Shown: one piece after another, positions 36,069 to 44,068 of the stretch
How positions within the stretch are numbered: the first letter of the stretch is position 1
How the letters are laid out: each line of letters begins with the position of its first letter
Source of the DNA: Clostridia bacterium
Lineage (GTDB): Bacteria > Bacillota > Clostridia > Lachnospirales > Cellulosilyticaceae
Direction: 5' to 3'
DNA length: 64,000 nt
Assembly (NCBI GenBank): GCA_029239755.1
Contig: JARBUI010000002.1
Span: forward strand, 1-64,000
Made by a program: the position numbers and the translations under genes
Notes under the pieces: generated by a model
What the model was told of the DNA's origin: nothing
Database searches by the model: none
The model's input: only the letters and a program-made list of their open reading frames with translations

Positions 36069-36260
36069 ATAGCGCTTTTGTTAATTCCTACCAAACAACT
36101 AGGAATTAAACTTAAAAAAATACCCGAATGAGTAGGTAGTCCCCGTTAAAAGACCGCTATTCGTTCAGGAGCGCCGTTTGTTGAATACTGGCATAGTTTT
36201 TCGATATTTCTATCGAATGAAATAGACATAAGTACGGGGAATATTTTAAATCTTTTTTGC
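36069..36260 (-). ncRNA. Candidate structured non-coding RNA
   Basis: No open frame is present. A perfect 10-bp stem (36081-36090 with 36100-36109), a 7-bp closing helix TCCCCGT/ACGGGGA (36140-36146 with 36234-36240), and inside it hairpins TTCGATA/TATCGAA (36200-36217) and CGCT/AGCG form a plausible multi-branched RNA followed by the terminator at 36037-36068. The 7-bp helix recalls a tRNA acceptor, but there is no T-arm. Both strands could form it; the terminator favours minus. Confidence 0.4.
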
Positions 36261-36383
36261 TCTGTACTTGATGTCTAATGCCGATTTTGTATTCTCCCTA
36301 TTTGAAGTCTTATATTCAGTTATGTACTATAGGGATTTAAAAATTTCGTCTGTGCTCTATATTGTTTTAGAACACGAAACGGC

Positions 36384-36412
36384 TTGACTTTATTAGGTTT
36401 TCTAAATAATAT
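36384..36412 (+). promoter_or_regulatory. Sigma-A type promoter on the plus strand in the non-coding region
   Basis: TTGACT and TAATAT are separated by exactly 17 nt. It faces right, towards the operator-like sites and the 3' end of the primase gene, with no open frame downstream. It could make an antisense RNA or an origin transcript. Confidence 0.55.
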
Positions 36413-36430
36413 GTTGTATGATTTTCTTTT

Positions 36431-36543
36431 ATACTCAAAAGCGTATCAATGAACGTTCTCTTATACTAACACATTTCTTTTATACGGACTATAGTATAAT
36501 AGAATGTAATTTATACCATAATACGTTATACTCTTAAGCGTAA
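36431..36543. promoter_or_regulatory. Operator-like dyad cluster O2, O5, O3 (candidate origin)
   Basis: ATACTCAAAAGCGTAT (36431-36446) and ATACTCTTAAGCGTAA (36528-36543) are near-identical 16-mers with dyad symmetry. Between them ATACGGACTATAGTAT (36482-36497) keeps the ATAC-N8-GTAT frame, and further ATAC half-sites occur. The stretch is very AT-rich and lies beside the primase gene, as expected for iterons of an origin or for repressor sites. Confidence 0.55.
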
Positions 36544-36590
36544 TGCCTTTATAGTAAAAATGCTTTATTTCGCTAGAAATTCGGGCATAA

Positions 36591-36632
36591 AAAAAGAGGA
36601 GATTAGGCTCTTTAACAGCTTAATCTCCAAAG
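36591..36632 (-). terminator. Intrinsic terminator of the replication operon
   Basis: GGAGATTA and TAATCTCC pair on the minus strand across the primase stop codon, followed by TC and T7. It closes the initiator-loader-helicase-primase operon. Confidence 0.75.
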
Positions 36633-37574
36633 AAAATGATGGATGGAACTTGTGTTTTTTACTACCTCTGATATCTGTTCGGGAGGGATTTCGTTTACGT
36701 CTTTATACTGGGGAGGAATTAAAAGCTCTTTAAGCTCCGCGACTCCTGCGAAACGCTCCGCTATCTGTCGTTTAAATTTCTGTCCTACTGTGTCGTTATC
36801 TGTTGCAATTACTAATTGCTCAATCGGTGAGTCGTAGATTAATTTGTGCTGCACGTCCGTGATATTTGCTCCCCCGAACGCTATCGCGGGTATCCCGTGA
36901 GACCAAAGATAAAGCGCGTCTATTTCTGCTTCGACTACGTATACCTCATTGTAGTTTCCTCGGTAAATAAAGTTTAATCCGTAGACGTGACTTTTCAGTG
37001 CTTGCCCTCCGCTCATATACCAAAATCTTTTATCACTCACGCTACGATATTTTATATTTATGACCTTTCCTTTAACGTCCATCCATGGTAGAGTTATCGC
37101 TTTCGATCCCCTGTCAAAACCTATTTTAAAAGCTTTTTGCACTTTTTCGGATATGCCTCTCCCTTCTAAATATCCATGTCTAAATTGATACTTCTTAAGC
37201 TCATCAAATGGTACTATGATTGGCTCTGGTTTATCTATCTCAATAGATAAAGTCAGTTTAAGTGCATCTGTATCCGCTAATATCTCTCCGTACTTTTCAA
37301 CTAGATAATCCTCAACCTCCTCAAAGGATACATTCATAAAGTAGGATAGCAGTCTTGTAAAATTACCCTTTTTCCAACGATCGTCCGTAGAGCCCGAGTC
37401 TATCCACATTCCATCCTCAAGATTAACCGCAAAACTCGGACGACGCTCATCTCTAAATGGACTACAGGCGAGAAGTTTCCCACCTCTTTCTGATACTCTT
37501 TTAAGTGAGTCAACATATGGAGTGAGCTCCTCTAAATAGTTAATGTCTAGCTCTTGTCCTTTTATCTTATACAT
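36612..37574 (-). CDS. DNA primase (Toprim, DnaG-type)
   Basis: A 320-residue primase. The N-terminus resembles a CHC2-like zinc region with only the ACSPFRDERRPSFAV core preserved; the Toprim has VVEAEIDALYLW near residue 212 with the Glu, and LVIATDNDTVGQK near 256 with the DxD. There is no C-terminal helicase domain; that is the next gene. Its ATG overlaps the helicase stop (TAATG), so translation is coupled. Confidence 0.88.
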   Translation of the reverse strand: MYKIKGQELDINYLEELTPYVDSLKRVSERGGKLLACSPFRDERRPSFAVNLEDGMWIDSGSTDDRWKKGNFTRLLSYFMNVSFEEVEDYLVEKYGEILADTDALKLTLSIEIDKPEPIIVPFDELKKYQFRHGYLEGRGISEKVQKAFKIGFDRGSKAITLPWMDVKGKVINIKYRSVSDKRFWYMSGGQALKSHVYGLNFIYRGNYNEVYVVEAEIDALYLWSHGIPAIAFGGANITDVQHKLIYDSPIEQLVIATDNDTVGQKFKRQIAERFAGVAELKELLIPPQYKDVNEIPPEQISEVVKNTSSIHHFLWRLSC

Positions 37575-38863
37575 TAGAAATACTCTACCTCCCCTACAGC
37601 CTTACTTGTAGCTCTACTTTCTAAAATGTATCCTCTATTAAAATCACAATGCATCTCTAATTGTTTTCCTACGTGTGGCTCTCTACATTTAGCAAGTAGC
37701 AGCGCCCCCACTCCGTCGTGTTGGTCGAAAGTTAAGACTGTAGACGCGTCCTGTATTACCGCAATCGTCTCGGAGTATTGGTCAATACGTGGGGGAGTAA
37801 CAATTCTTACGCCTGTTTCGTCCTCTGCTCTATTTTCCTTTTCTGCGCTAGTTGGCGTTTGATGAATAACGAGCCCTGCGACCTTGTGTCTCCCAAAAAT
37901 TTGACGCAGCATACGGGAAGTATTAGCCATGTTGTTTCGGTTTCCGTCAGTTCCCTTATGTGTCATAAGGTTAAACCCGTCGATAATAACCATCTTTACA
38001 TTAGGATTTGCTTGTAAATCTGACTCAATAACGCCTACGGTTAAGCCCTGTGGTAAATCCTCCATACACTTCACTATATAAGGAAATTTCTCATTCTCTG
38101 CCTTAAACTCCCCAAGGTATTTAAAATATTCCTCCTCGTTATTAAGCGTACCTCTGCGGATTGCAACGTTGTTAAAATGCCCGTTCAGCGTGTCTAGCCT
38201 AAATATCTGCTGTGACTTTGATAACTCGGGTGAGTAGTGAAGTACCCCGAAGTTATTACGCCAAGCTTCGACCGCTATCTGTGAGCCTATCCATGACTTA
38301 CCCCTGTTCGTGTAGGCTTGCAGGAGAATATAGTCCCCAATCTCAAAACCTCCTCCGAGCCATTCGGTTAAGCTCGGATAAGGAGTCGGTATATACTGTC
38401 CTGTTCGTATCTCTTTGCTCTCCTCGTACCATTCTCGGCGCTCCTGTCCGTTCGTTGCGTAGTTGGTTCCTGTAGAGCTCGACGCGTTCGCCACGTCTTT
38501 AATTCTTACTGACTCCTCCGCCAGCCAATTAATAAATTCGGTTCCGTTTAGAGTCTCGAACTTCTGCCCCGCCTGTTTTTGTAATAATTCGTATGCTTGA
38601 CGTTTCGCTGTATTGGCCTTTAAGCTCTTACAAAGATAGGGGAATGTATCGAATACCTCGGGCATATAGTCAAAGTCCTTATACTCAGCTACTACAGTCC
38701 TATAGTCGGGAGTTTCTCCGTACTGTCTGATATATTCATTGATGAACTTATAAGCTTCTTTAAGGCTATAGAAGTCGTTCTCCTGTACGTTGTGCTTATT
38801 GAGTACGTACCCGTTACGCTCCTCTAATACCTTTGATAATAATTTCTTTTCAATCAAGCTCAT
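37574..38863 (-). CDS. Replicative DNA helicase, DnaB/gp4-like
   Basis: A 429-residue RecA-fold helicase: a short N-terminal helical domain, then GGGFEIGDYILLQAYTNRGK with Walker A TNRGKSW near residue 187, Walker B MVIIDGFNLM near 287, and a RMLRQIFGRHKVAGLVIHQ motif near 310. It unwinds DNA at the phage fork. Coupled by one-base overlaps to both neighbours. Confidence 0.88.
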   Translation of the reverse strand: MSLIEKKLLSKVLEERNGYVLNKHNVQENDFYSLKEAYKFINEYIRQYGETPDYRTVVAEYKDFDYMPEVFDTFPYLCKSLKANTAKRQAYELLQKQAGQKFETLNGTEFINWLAEESVRIKDVANASSSTGTNYATNGQERREWYEESKEIRTGQYIPTPYPSLTEWLGGGFEIGDYILLQAYTNRGKSWIGSQIAVEAWRNNFGVLHYSPELSKSQQIFRLDTLNGHFNNVAIRRGTLNNEEEYFKYLGEFKAENEKFPYIVKCMEDLPQGLTVGVIESDLQANPNVKMVIIDGFNLMTHKGTDGNRNNMANTSRMLRQIFGRHKVAGLVIHQTPTSAEKENRAEDETGVRIVTPPRIDQYSETIAVIQDASTVLTFDQHDGVGALLLAKCREPHVGKQLEMHCDFNRGYILESRATSKAVGEVEYF

Positions 38864-39633
38864 TAGAATAATCCTCCCTTTCTTTTGTCTGCTCCGACTA
38901 GCTCCACAGGCACCGCCATACCCTCTATACGGCTTGCTATTCTATCTCCTAACATGTCTACAAGTGCCTCTATAGTGATATTTGACGTGTATAAAGTTGT
39001 AAGCCCATTAGTTGCTCTCGTGTCAATTATCTCGTAAAGTTCGTTAAGATACGCCTCTGTACCACCCCTTACTGCGATATCATCGAGTATAAGCAGGTCT
39101 ACGCTAGTCATAGATTTTTTGTATCTTGAAAACTTATAGCTTGCTTTTTCCTTTACAGTAAAATCACCCTTAAATTGATCGTTGTAGATATTCTGATACT
39201 CGCTCGCTCTCATAAATAGCGCAGGATTAGAGTTTATGCGGTTCTCCCCACTTACATGGAGTTTGACGCGCCATATTACAAACTCATTTAATAACGTAAT
39301 TGCGGTTGTTGTCTTGCCAGTTCCTGTTCCGAACTTGTTCGCCTCTGTCGGTACTGAAAAGAGATAGAGTCCTACGTTTCTATCGAGAATAAACTCGCCC
39401 ATGCTCTCGGCGTACTTCTTGATACGCTTATAAACTTGCGGGTTATCTTTATCTATAGGAAGATTTTCGAGCCTACAATCGTCATACTTTTTCGGTACGT
39501 TCCTAGTGCGCCAAAATCCACCATCCCCGTTTAGTCCATGCATATAGGTGTAGTACGTACAAAGGGGATTGCAGCGCTCCTCATTCCCGTACTGCTTGCA
39601 TTTAGAACTAAATATGCAATTATTTATAGACAT
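38863..39633 (-). CDS. DnaC-type helicase loader (AAA+)
   Basis: A 256-residue AAA+ ATPase with an N-terminal Cys cluster (CKQYGNEERCNPLC near residue 13), Walker A GTGTGKTTTAITL near 105, Walker B LLILDDIA near 177, sensor I TLYTSN and an RIASRIEG arginine segment. It loads the helicase encoded downstream. The Cys cluster is an extra compared with plain DnaC. Confidence 0.85.
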   Translation of the reverse strand: MSINNCIFSSKCKQYGNEERCNPLCTYYTYMHGLNGDGGFWRTRNVPKKYDDCRLENLPIDKDNPQVYKRIKKYAESMGEFILDRNVGLYLFSVPTEANKFGTGTGKTTTAITLLNEFVIWRVKLHVSGENRINSNPALFMRASEYQNIYNDQFKGDFTVKEKASYKFSRYKKSMTSVDLLILDDIAVRGGTEAYLNELYEIIDTRATNGLTTLYTSNITIEALVDMLGDRIASRIEGMAVPVELVGADKRKGGLF

Positions 39634-39649
39634 TTTTTAATCCTCCCCT

Positions 39650-40384
39650 TTATTCTCCGAATAAGCGCTTTAATTTGTCGCTAGTCGCCCTTTGAGCCTT
39701 ATCTCTTTGCACGTTGTGCTGCTTAATTGTGGCTACCTCTTTGCGTCTTTGAGCCACTACCTCCGCTGCTCTTTTAGCGAGCCAATTCGAGAGCATAGTA
39801 ATTGACGGTCTAGGGTATTCACGTTTAGCCCATAATTTCGAGTAGTCCTTAATTGAGACCTCTATAATCTCTGCGAGCTCGTCGTCCGAGAATTTCCCGA
39901 TTAACCCTTTCTTAATGACTGCTATATCACGGCTCCAATTAATGACATAGCTTATGCTGAACTCCTCTTGATAAAGTCTAGCGAATAGTTTTGCGATATC
40001 TTTAGCTGTGAGCTTGTTCTGGTTAATCTCCTCTATAAATACCTCTACATTTACGGTCTTACTTTCACCAATTGAGATATCCGTTAAAAAAATATCATTA
40101 ACCTTAATTATTTCCCTCTGCTTTCCGTCCACTAGAGCAATAACTCTTTTTAATAACGGCTCACCGTTGTAATTAATGGTCTCTAATGATTTAATATCTG
40201 ATCCCGTAGTTTTGCGGGTTCTGCCTGTTATCTCTGCAAGTCTTGTAATAGTCATCTTTGCAATCCCGTTATCATCTGAATTTGCTACGGTGTGAAGCAA
40301 GGTAAAGACTGCTCCGTTTGGTACTTTATCAAATACTCCTAGTTTCACTATCTTACTAAATGCGTTGTTTGCCTTAACTGCCAT
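39650..40384 (-). CDS. Phage replication initiator-like protein
   Basis: A 244-residue protein with an N-terminal winged-helix segment (IAKMTITRLAEITGRTRKTT) and a helical C-terminal half (LFARLYQEEFSISYVINW, and IEVSIKDYSKLWAKREYPRP) ending in a basic tail. The layout is that of phage replisome organisers and DnaD-like proteins. It is the first gene of the replication operon, before loader, helicase and primase. The role is inferred from layout and place. Confidence 0.6.
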   Translation of the reverse strand: MAVKANNAFSKIVKLGVFDKVPNGAVFTLLHTVANSDDNGIAKMTITRLAEITGRTRKTTGSDIKSLETINYNGEPLLKRVIALVDGKQREIIKVNDIFLTDISIGESKTVNVEVFIEEINQNKLTAKDIAKLFARLYQEEFSISYVINWSRDIAVIKKGLIGKFSDDELAEIIEVSIKDYSKLWAKREYPRPSITMLSNWLAKRAAEVVAQRRKEVATIKQHNVQRDKAQRATSDKLKRLFGE

Positions 40385-40482
40385 GTTGTAACCTCCTTAA
40401 AGTCAAACGATTAAGACCTACATAACTCGTCAATTCCTCAACTGCCGTTGAGATAATTAACTCGTTTTTTGCTAGTGCCTTT

Positions 40483-40516
40483 CGAGTATTTAGTAAGCTA
40501 ATGTCTATTTGTTACA
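40483..40516 (-). promoter_or_regulatory. Early motif copy G (replication operon)
   Basis: Minus strand: TGTAACA, 14 nt, TACTAAATACTCGAA, about 100 nt before the initiator start. It is the only copy with a longer leader. The gap 40385-40739 holds this motif and a terminator and no gene. Confidence 0.74.
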
Positions 40517-40700
40517 CGAAAGCCGTAGAAAAAATAAGAAAAATATGTATAAACCTTGATATGACTAGGTTATAGAGCTTAAAAACTTTTTAGAGTTACT
40601 TGTCCACTCCCCGATTTTTTACCCCTTTTGCCCCGATAATTTCGCATGAGTAATTTTAAAGAAGTGACTACTGCGCCCCCACAATCCTAAAAAAGAGCAC

Positions 40701-40727
40701 AAAAAAAGAGCCCTAGAAATAGGACTC
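40701..40727 (-). terminator. Intrinsic terminator after the 143-residue membrane gene
   Basis: GAGTCCTA and TAGGGCTC pair around TTTC on the minus strand, followed by T7. It ends the unit of the XRE regulator and membrane protein. Confidence 0.8.
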
Positions 40728-40739
40728 CGACGAATAGGA

Positions 40740-41171
40740 TTAAATTTTTGCAATATGAGATATAAAAAACCATGAGATAACTAATAAAATACCCATAATA
40801 ACCAAAAGTATCTTAATAATATATTTTGCTCTATTAAACCTTTTTCGCGCGTGGTGCTTTCCCGTTAAACATAGTGCAAGGAGCGATATAATAAGATCTA
40901 CCGCCTCGGCGTAAGTCTGCGGAGGTCTTATCATGATACGTGCGCTCTCCTTGTCTCCCTCGCCCTGCTTGTAGCGTACGGCGTAAAAGTGATCGTGATA
41001 TTCCTCGGGTAGTTCCTCGAAGTTTTTAAGTCGCCTCGCAAGGCACAATATAATAATGATGATACCAATAAATGCCCCCCCAAATGCTACGACTATATCT
41101 TCAAGCATTACATAGGTTCCATATCCGAATACATCTATCATCCAATCAAAAAACCTGTCCGTAAAATCCAT
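40740..41171 (-). CDS. Phage membrane protein of unknown function
   Basis: A 143-residue protein with hydrophobic segments near residues 27-46 (FGGAFIGIIIIILCLA), 90-103 and 118-138 (IIKILLVIMGILLVISWFF), separated by a charged loop. It could be a superinfection-exclusion protein, as membrane proteins beside repressor genes often are; nothing more specific is visible. It follows the XRE gene by 15 nt. Confidence 0.55.
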   Translation of the reverse strand: MDFTDRFFDWMIDVFGYGTYVMLEDIVVAFGGAFIGIIIIILCLARRLKNFEELPEEYHDHFYAVRYKQGEGDKESARIMIRPPQTYAEAVDLIISLLALCLTGKHHARKRFNRAKYIIKILLVIMGILLVISWFFISHIAKI

Positions 41172-41186
41172 TACGATAGTCGCCTC

Positions 41187-41549
41187 CTACCTTTCCTCTA
41201 TATGCCTATATAGATTGTAGAGTTTGTCATACATTTCCTGCTTTCTGTCCTCGTTCAATTTGCTCCTCTGTACCTCCCCTATCGTTTTCTTAAGTGTTTT
41301 ACCCTCTAGTGCCGCCCCTGTGAGTATCGGTTCTTTACCAAAACAAGAGAATAACTCCTCATCAGGTATATCCAAAAAGTTTGATATTTGTCTTATAGTA
41401 TAATCGCTAGGGACTTTCAATCCTTGCTCTATTTCCAATAAATATATAGCTGATAGGTTTATTTGTTTTGCCATCTGTCTTACAGTAAAGTTTTTAAGCT
41501 CGCGATTTTTAGTTATAATTCCTTCCCTTTTAGCTCCATTTTTCTCCAT
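41187..41549 (-). CDS. Second XRE-family regulator
   Basis: A 120-residue protein with a helix-turn-helix near residues 20-50 (FTVRQMAKQINLSAIYLLEI, then EQGLKVPSDYTIRQI), followed by a FLDIPDEELFSCFG segment typical of XRE repressors. It is between early and late genes. Candidate operator O4 lies about 137 nt upstream, so it may be autoregulated or controlled by the other repressor. AGGGAATAACG lies before the start. Confidence 0.7.
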   Translation of the reverse strand: MEKNGAKREGIITKNRELKNFTVRQMAKQINLSAIYLLEIEQGLKVPSDYTIRQISNFLDIPDEELFSCFGKEPILTGAALEGKTLKKTIGEVQRSKLNEDRKQEMYDKLYNLYRHIEER

Positions 41550-41685
41550 TTTACGTTATTCCCTCCATCTCCCATTTTAAATTAGAGATTAACAATAGTA
41601 TGAGTTTTTCCAATCTTATTATACCAAAACCCCTTAATCACAAATAATTCATTGTACAACATTAAATATAACTCATCAATACTTT

Positions 41686-41701
41686 ATACTCAAAAACGCA
41701 T
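41686..41701. promoter_or_regulatory. Candidate operator O4
   Basis: ATACTCAAAAACGCAT matches O2 (36431) at 14 of 16 positions. It lies in the 200-nt gap upstream of the second XRE gene, which is otherwise empty apart from the amidase terminator. Confidence 0.55.
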
Positions 41702-41739
41702 TAGACAAAGCAATCACAGCTTTATTTACCGTTCACTAG

Positions 41740-41775
41740 AAAAAAAAAGAAGGGCGATTATTTCACCCCTTTTAA
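41740..41775 (-). terminator. Intrinsic terminator of the late/lysis unit
   Basis: AAGGGG and CCCTT pair on the minus strand across the amidase stop codon, followed by a run of nine T. It ends late transcription before the XRE gene. Confidence 0.7.
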
Positions 41776-42834
41776 AATCTTTGCTATAGCTGAGTATAAA
41801 TTCTCCAATAATTGACGCTCCTCATTGGTTAAATCTAGTTTTATGGGTACCTGTATGATTTTCTCAATGACCTTTTCTACCACTTTCAACTCACTTGACT
41901 CCATACCCTTAACTTGCGGTGCGCGAGCTGACATATAAAGAGCCTTACCGTTATCGTCAAATACCGAATAGCCTAAGTGCTTATCTGCGAGCTCTTTTGC
42001 GCTCTCTAGAACTTTATAAGCGCCTATCTGCGTACTAGCGTCAGCCCATATTTTACGGACTCTATAGAATGTCTCTTCTTGGCTTATTGGCTGCGGTGCA
42101 GATTTTGGAGCCTCTACGGGTTTAGTCCATGTAATATTTACATAGTCCCTGTGAACGTAGCCCGTACCGCCGTTATATTTAACAACTAAAAAATCGTCCT
42201 GCCTGCCTGTGATATCTATACTTGTACCATTTTCAAGCTGTCCCTTTATAGAATATGAGGTACTAGCTCCTGCCCTAACGTTTAGGGTAGTCGTTGTTAC
42301 TGTTCCCCTTTGTATAATATCAGCAGTCGGCGTGGTACTCGCTGCGGTTTTTGATGCTCCTGCTAACTTGACCTTAAACTCGTTCCATTTAGACCATGTT
42401 CCGCCGTTCATGGTCTGCGGGCAGTTCTTACGGCTTGCGTCGTAGTGTCTTACAACGCGTTCTACCGGTATGCCGTAGCTTTTCATTAAGTGGGCGATAA
42501 GCTCTATCGTATTTTGTACGGTCTTGCTGTAGTTACCGTCGGAGTTAATACACATTTCAATACCGATTGAATTGCGGTTAGTTATGCCGTACTTTCCTCC
42601 TCCGTCTCCACAATGCCACGCCCCGTCTGTAACCTTAACTATCTGCATAATAGTGCTGTCGTCAACAAAATAATGAGCGCTTGCGTTCCTGTTTCCTCCG
42701 TTAAAGTATTTATAATGAGCCTCGGCGTTTGCCTTTGCTGTGCTGTTGCCTGTGTCGTGTATTACGATATAGCTCGGTTTGTTAACATTGGCTGTAAAGT
42801 TATATTTAACGAGCTTTTGAGTTATTGCTATCAT
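41758..42834 (-). CDS. N-acetylmuramoyl-L-alanine amidase endolysin
   Basis: A 358-residue endolysin. An Amidase_2 domain (about 1-150) has IHDTGNSTAKANAEAHY near 24, SAHYFVDD near 52 and RHYDASRKNCPQ near 129 with the zinc ligands; a bacterial SH3 domain (about 172-235) has LNVRAGASTSYSIKG; a SPOR-like segment (FYRVRKIWADASTQIGAYK) near 258 may bind glycan; a coiled tail follows. It cuts the amide bond between MurNAc and the stem peptide at lysis. Confidence 0.92.
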   Translation of the reverse strand: MIAITQKLVKYNFTANVNKPSYIVIHDTGNSTAKANAEAHYKYFNGGNRNASAHYFVDDSTIMQIVKVTDGAWHCGDGGGKYGITNRNSIGIEMCINSDGNYSKTVQNTIELIAHLMKSYGIPVERVVRHYDASRKNCPQTMNGGTWSKWNEFKVKLAGASKTAASTTPTADIIQRGTVTTTTLNVRAGASTSYSIKGQLENGTSIDITGRQDDFLVVKYNGGTGYVHRDYVNITWTKPVEAPKSAPQPISQEETFYRVRKIWADASTQIGAYKVLESAKELADKHLGYSVFDDNGKALYMSARAPQVKGMESSELKVVEKVIEKIIQVPIKLDLTNEERQLLENLYSAIAKILKGVK

Positions 42835-42863
42835 CCTATTTCCCCCTCATTTTTTAGTAAATT

Positions 42864-42893
42864 AAAAGAGCTACGCGTCAACGCAGCTCTTTT
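42864..42893. terminator. Hairpin between holin and amidase
   Basis: AAAAGAGCT (42864-42872) pairs with AGCTCTTTT (42885-42893) around ACGCGTCAACGC. Because the amidase is downstream on the minus strand, it would attenuate amidase expression unless read through. Confidence 0.7.
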
Positions 42894-42905
42894 CGGTTTT
42901 ATAGT

Positions 42906-43136
42906 TTAGCCTCTTATTTCATCGTGGAATATTGTTGCTTGCTCACTTGCGCCGTCTTGTGCTTGTGGCGTATCTAGTGCCGTAGATTTAGCAAAGTAGT
43001 AAGAGATAACAGATACTACGACATACTCTACGAGTTTAGTCTCGATCTTACCCATAACCGCAAGAACGATAAAAAGTAACGTAACCGCTAAAGATATCAT
43101 TTTTCGTACTTCTAATAACGAACTAAATTTCTCCAT
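42906..43136 (-). CDS. Phage holin
   Basis: A 76-residue protein with two hydrophobic segments (MISLAVTLLFIVLAVMG and LVEYVVVSVISYYFA) and a charged C-terminus. This is the usual plan of small phage holins that time lysis. It lies directly upstream of the amidase and overlaps the next gene by 14 nt. Confidence 0.75.
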   Translation of the reverse strand: MEKFSSLLEVRKMISLAVTLLFIVLAVMGKIETKLVEYVVVSVISYYFAKSTALDTPQAQDGASEQATIFHDEIRG

Positions 43137-43410
43137 GATATTTGCCTCCCTCTAGTGTGATAACCTTTTCTTTAAGCTCTAAAATTTCTACTTTTAACAT
43201 TTTGTTTTCCTCTACAAGCTCTCTTATTTCATCCTTAAGGCTACAAACCTCATTCTTGTAAAGAGTAACTAGCTCTTTTAATCTGCCATCTACGTACTCC
43301 TCTCGCTTTATAGCATAATCTTTGCTGGCGTTAGCTTTAGCAATAAAATACGTTATGACGCTTGTACCAATTGAGCCTATAAGTCCTATCAAAGCGGTAC
43401 TGTTTTCCAC
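43123..43410 (-). CDS. Holin-like/XhlA-like membrane protein
   Basis: A 95-residue protein with an N-terminal membrane segment (LIGLIGSIGTSVITYFIA) followed by a long coiled coil (LKDEIRELVEENKMLKVEIL). XhlA-type hemolysin partners of holins have a coiled coil plus one membrane helix, though usually in the opposite order. It overlaps the holin gene by 14 nt, so translational coupling is likely. Confidence 0.6.
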   Translation of the reverse strand: MENSTALIGLIGSIGTSVITYFIAKANASKDYAIKREEYVDGRLKELVTLYKNEVCSLKDEIRELVEENKMLKVEILELKEKVITLEGGKYHGEI

Positions 43411-43443
43411 ATTCCAAACCCCCTTAATCGTTGTATATAACGA

Positions 43444-43557
43444 CTACTCGGATTTAGCCTTCGACTCTCTGACCGTTATTTTGGAACCTCCTAACACATG
43501 ATATAGGATGCATAAATGGTCATTTGAGTTAAATAAAGAGCTAAAATAAGCAGCCAT
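43444..43557 (-). CDS. Possible small protein upstream of the lysis genes
   Basis: A 37-residue frame starts MAAYFSSLFNSNDHLCILYH at ATG 43557 after GAGGAG, in the position where siphophages often have the small XkdX protein; it does not look like XkdX. The spacing to the ribosome-binding site is short. It may be a real small gene or only leader sequence. Confidence 0.3.
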   Translation of the reverse strand: MAAYFSSLFNSNDHLCILYHVLGGSKITVRESKAKSE

Positions 43558-43576
43558 TAGCTCCTCTATAAACTAG

Positions 43577-43592
43577 GTACAAATCAGAGTAT
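43577..43592 (-). promoter_or_regulatory. Late dyad motif upstream of the lysis genes
   Basis: On the minus strand ATACTCTGATTTGTAC matches ATACTCCAACTTGTAT (55240-55255) at 11 of 16 positions, including both outer blocks. It lies in the gap between the 126-residue gene's terminator and the lysis genes. Confidence 0.4.
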
Positions 43593-43634
43593 AAATACTA
43601 CCTTTTTAATACCTATTTGATAACTTTTAAATAA

Positions 43635-43668
43635 AAATAAAAAAGAGAGCCTCTAAAAGCACTCTCTT
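43635..43668 (-). terminator. Intrinsic terminator after the 126-residue gene
   Basis: AAGAGAG and CTCTCTT pair on the minus strand around a 12-nt loop, followed by T4ATTTTTA. It separates the tail genes from the lysis genes. Confidence 0.7.
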
Positions 43669-43675
43669 AATATTT

Positions 43676-44056
43676 TTAAGGCATATCCCACGGAACCGAG
43701 TCGAGACTTTCGAGCGTCTTTGCTCCGATAATCTGTGCTCGCATAGTATTAAAATTTCTCTTAATATCTGCCTCTTTTCTCTCGGGCTCTAACTCCCCAA
43801 GGTTCGCGTAAACATGCTCAATTTTAGAGTTTCTGCCTCGGAGCAGGGACTTAATACGATAACCCTTAAGCGAATTTAAAACCTCTTCCTCTGTATATTT
43901 ATCTTTAAGCTGCTCGGTCGCAATATACCTAATCTTAACCCCTGATAAGGAACCTCCCGCCCAAGTTAAGTCTGTATTATTATTGACGCTTATATCTCCC
44001 ATAAGCTCGATATGCTTATAGGGTGTAAAGTCGGCGTTTAAAAGTACGATATACAC
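43676..44056 (-). CDS. Phage protein of unknown function after the tail protein
   Basis: A 126-residue protein, not recognised. It has a beta-rich N-terminus (MYIVLLNADFTPYKHIELMG) and ends in a helical segment. It is 12 nt downstream of the large tail-tip gene, where siphophages place small baseplate or receptor-protein chaperones. Confidence 0.5.
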   Translation of the reverse strand: MYIVLLNADFTPYKHIELMGDISVNNNTDLTWAGGSLSGVKIRYIATEQLKDKYTEEEVLNSLKGYRIKSLLRGRNSKIEHVYANLGELEPERKEADIKRNFNTMRAQIIGAKTLESLDSVPWDMP

Positions 44057-44068
44057 TCTTATCCCTCC

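Noticed and set aside
36140..36240. tRNA gene
   Set aside because: A 7-bp closing stem is present, but there is no T-arm, no D-arm consensus and no CCA-proximal pattern.
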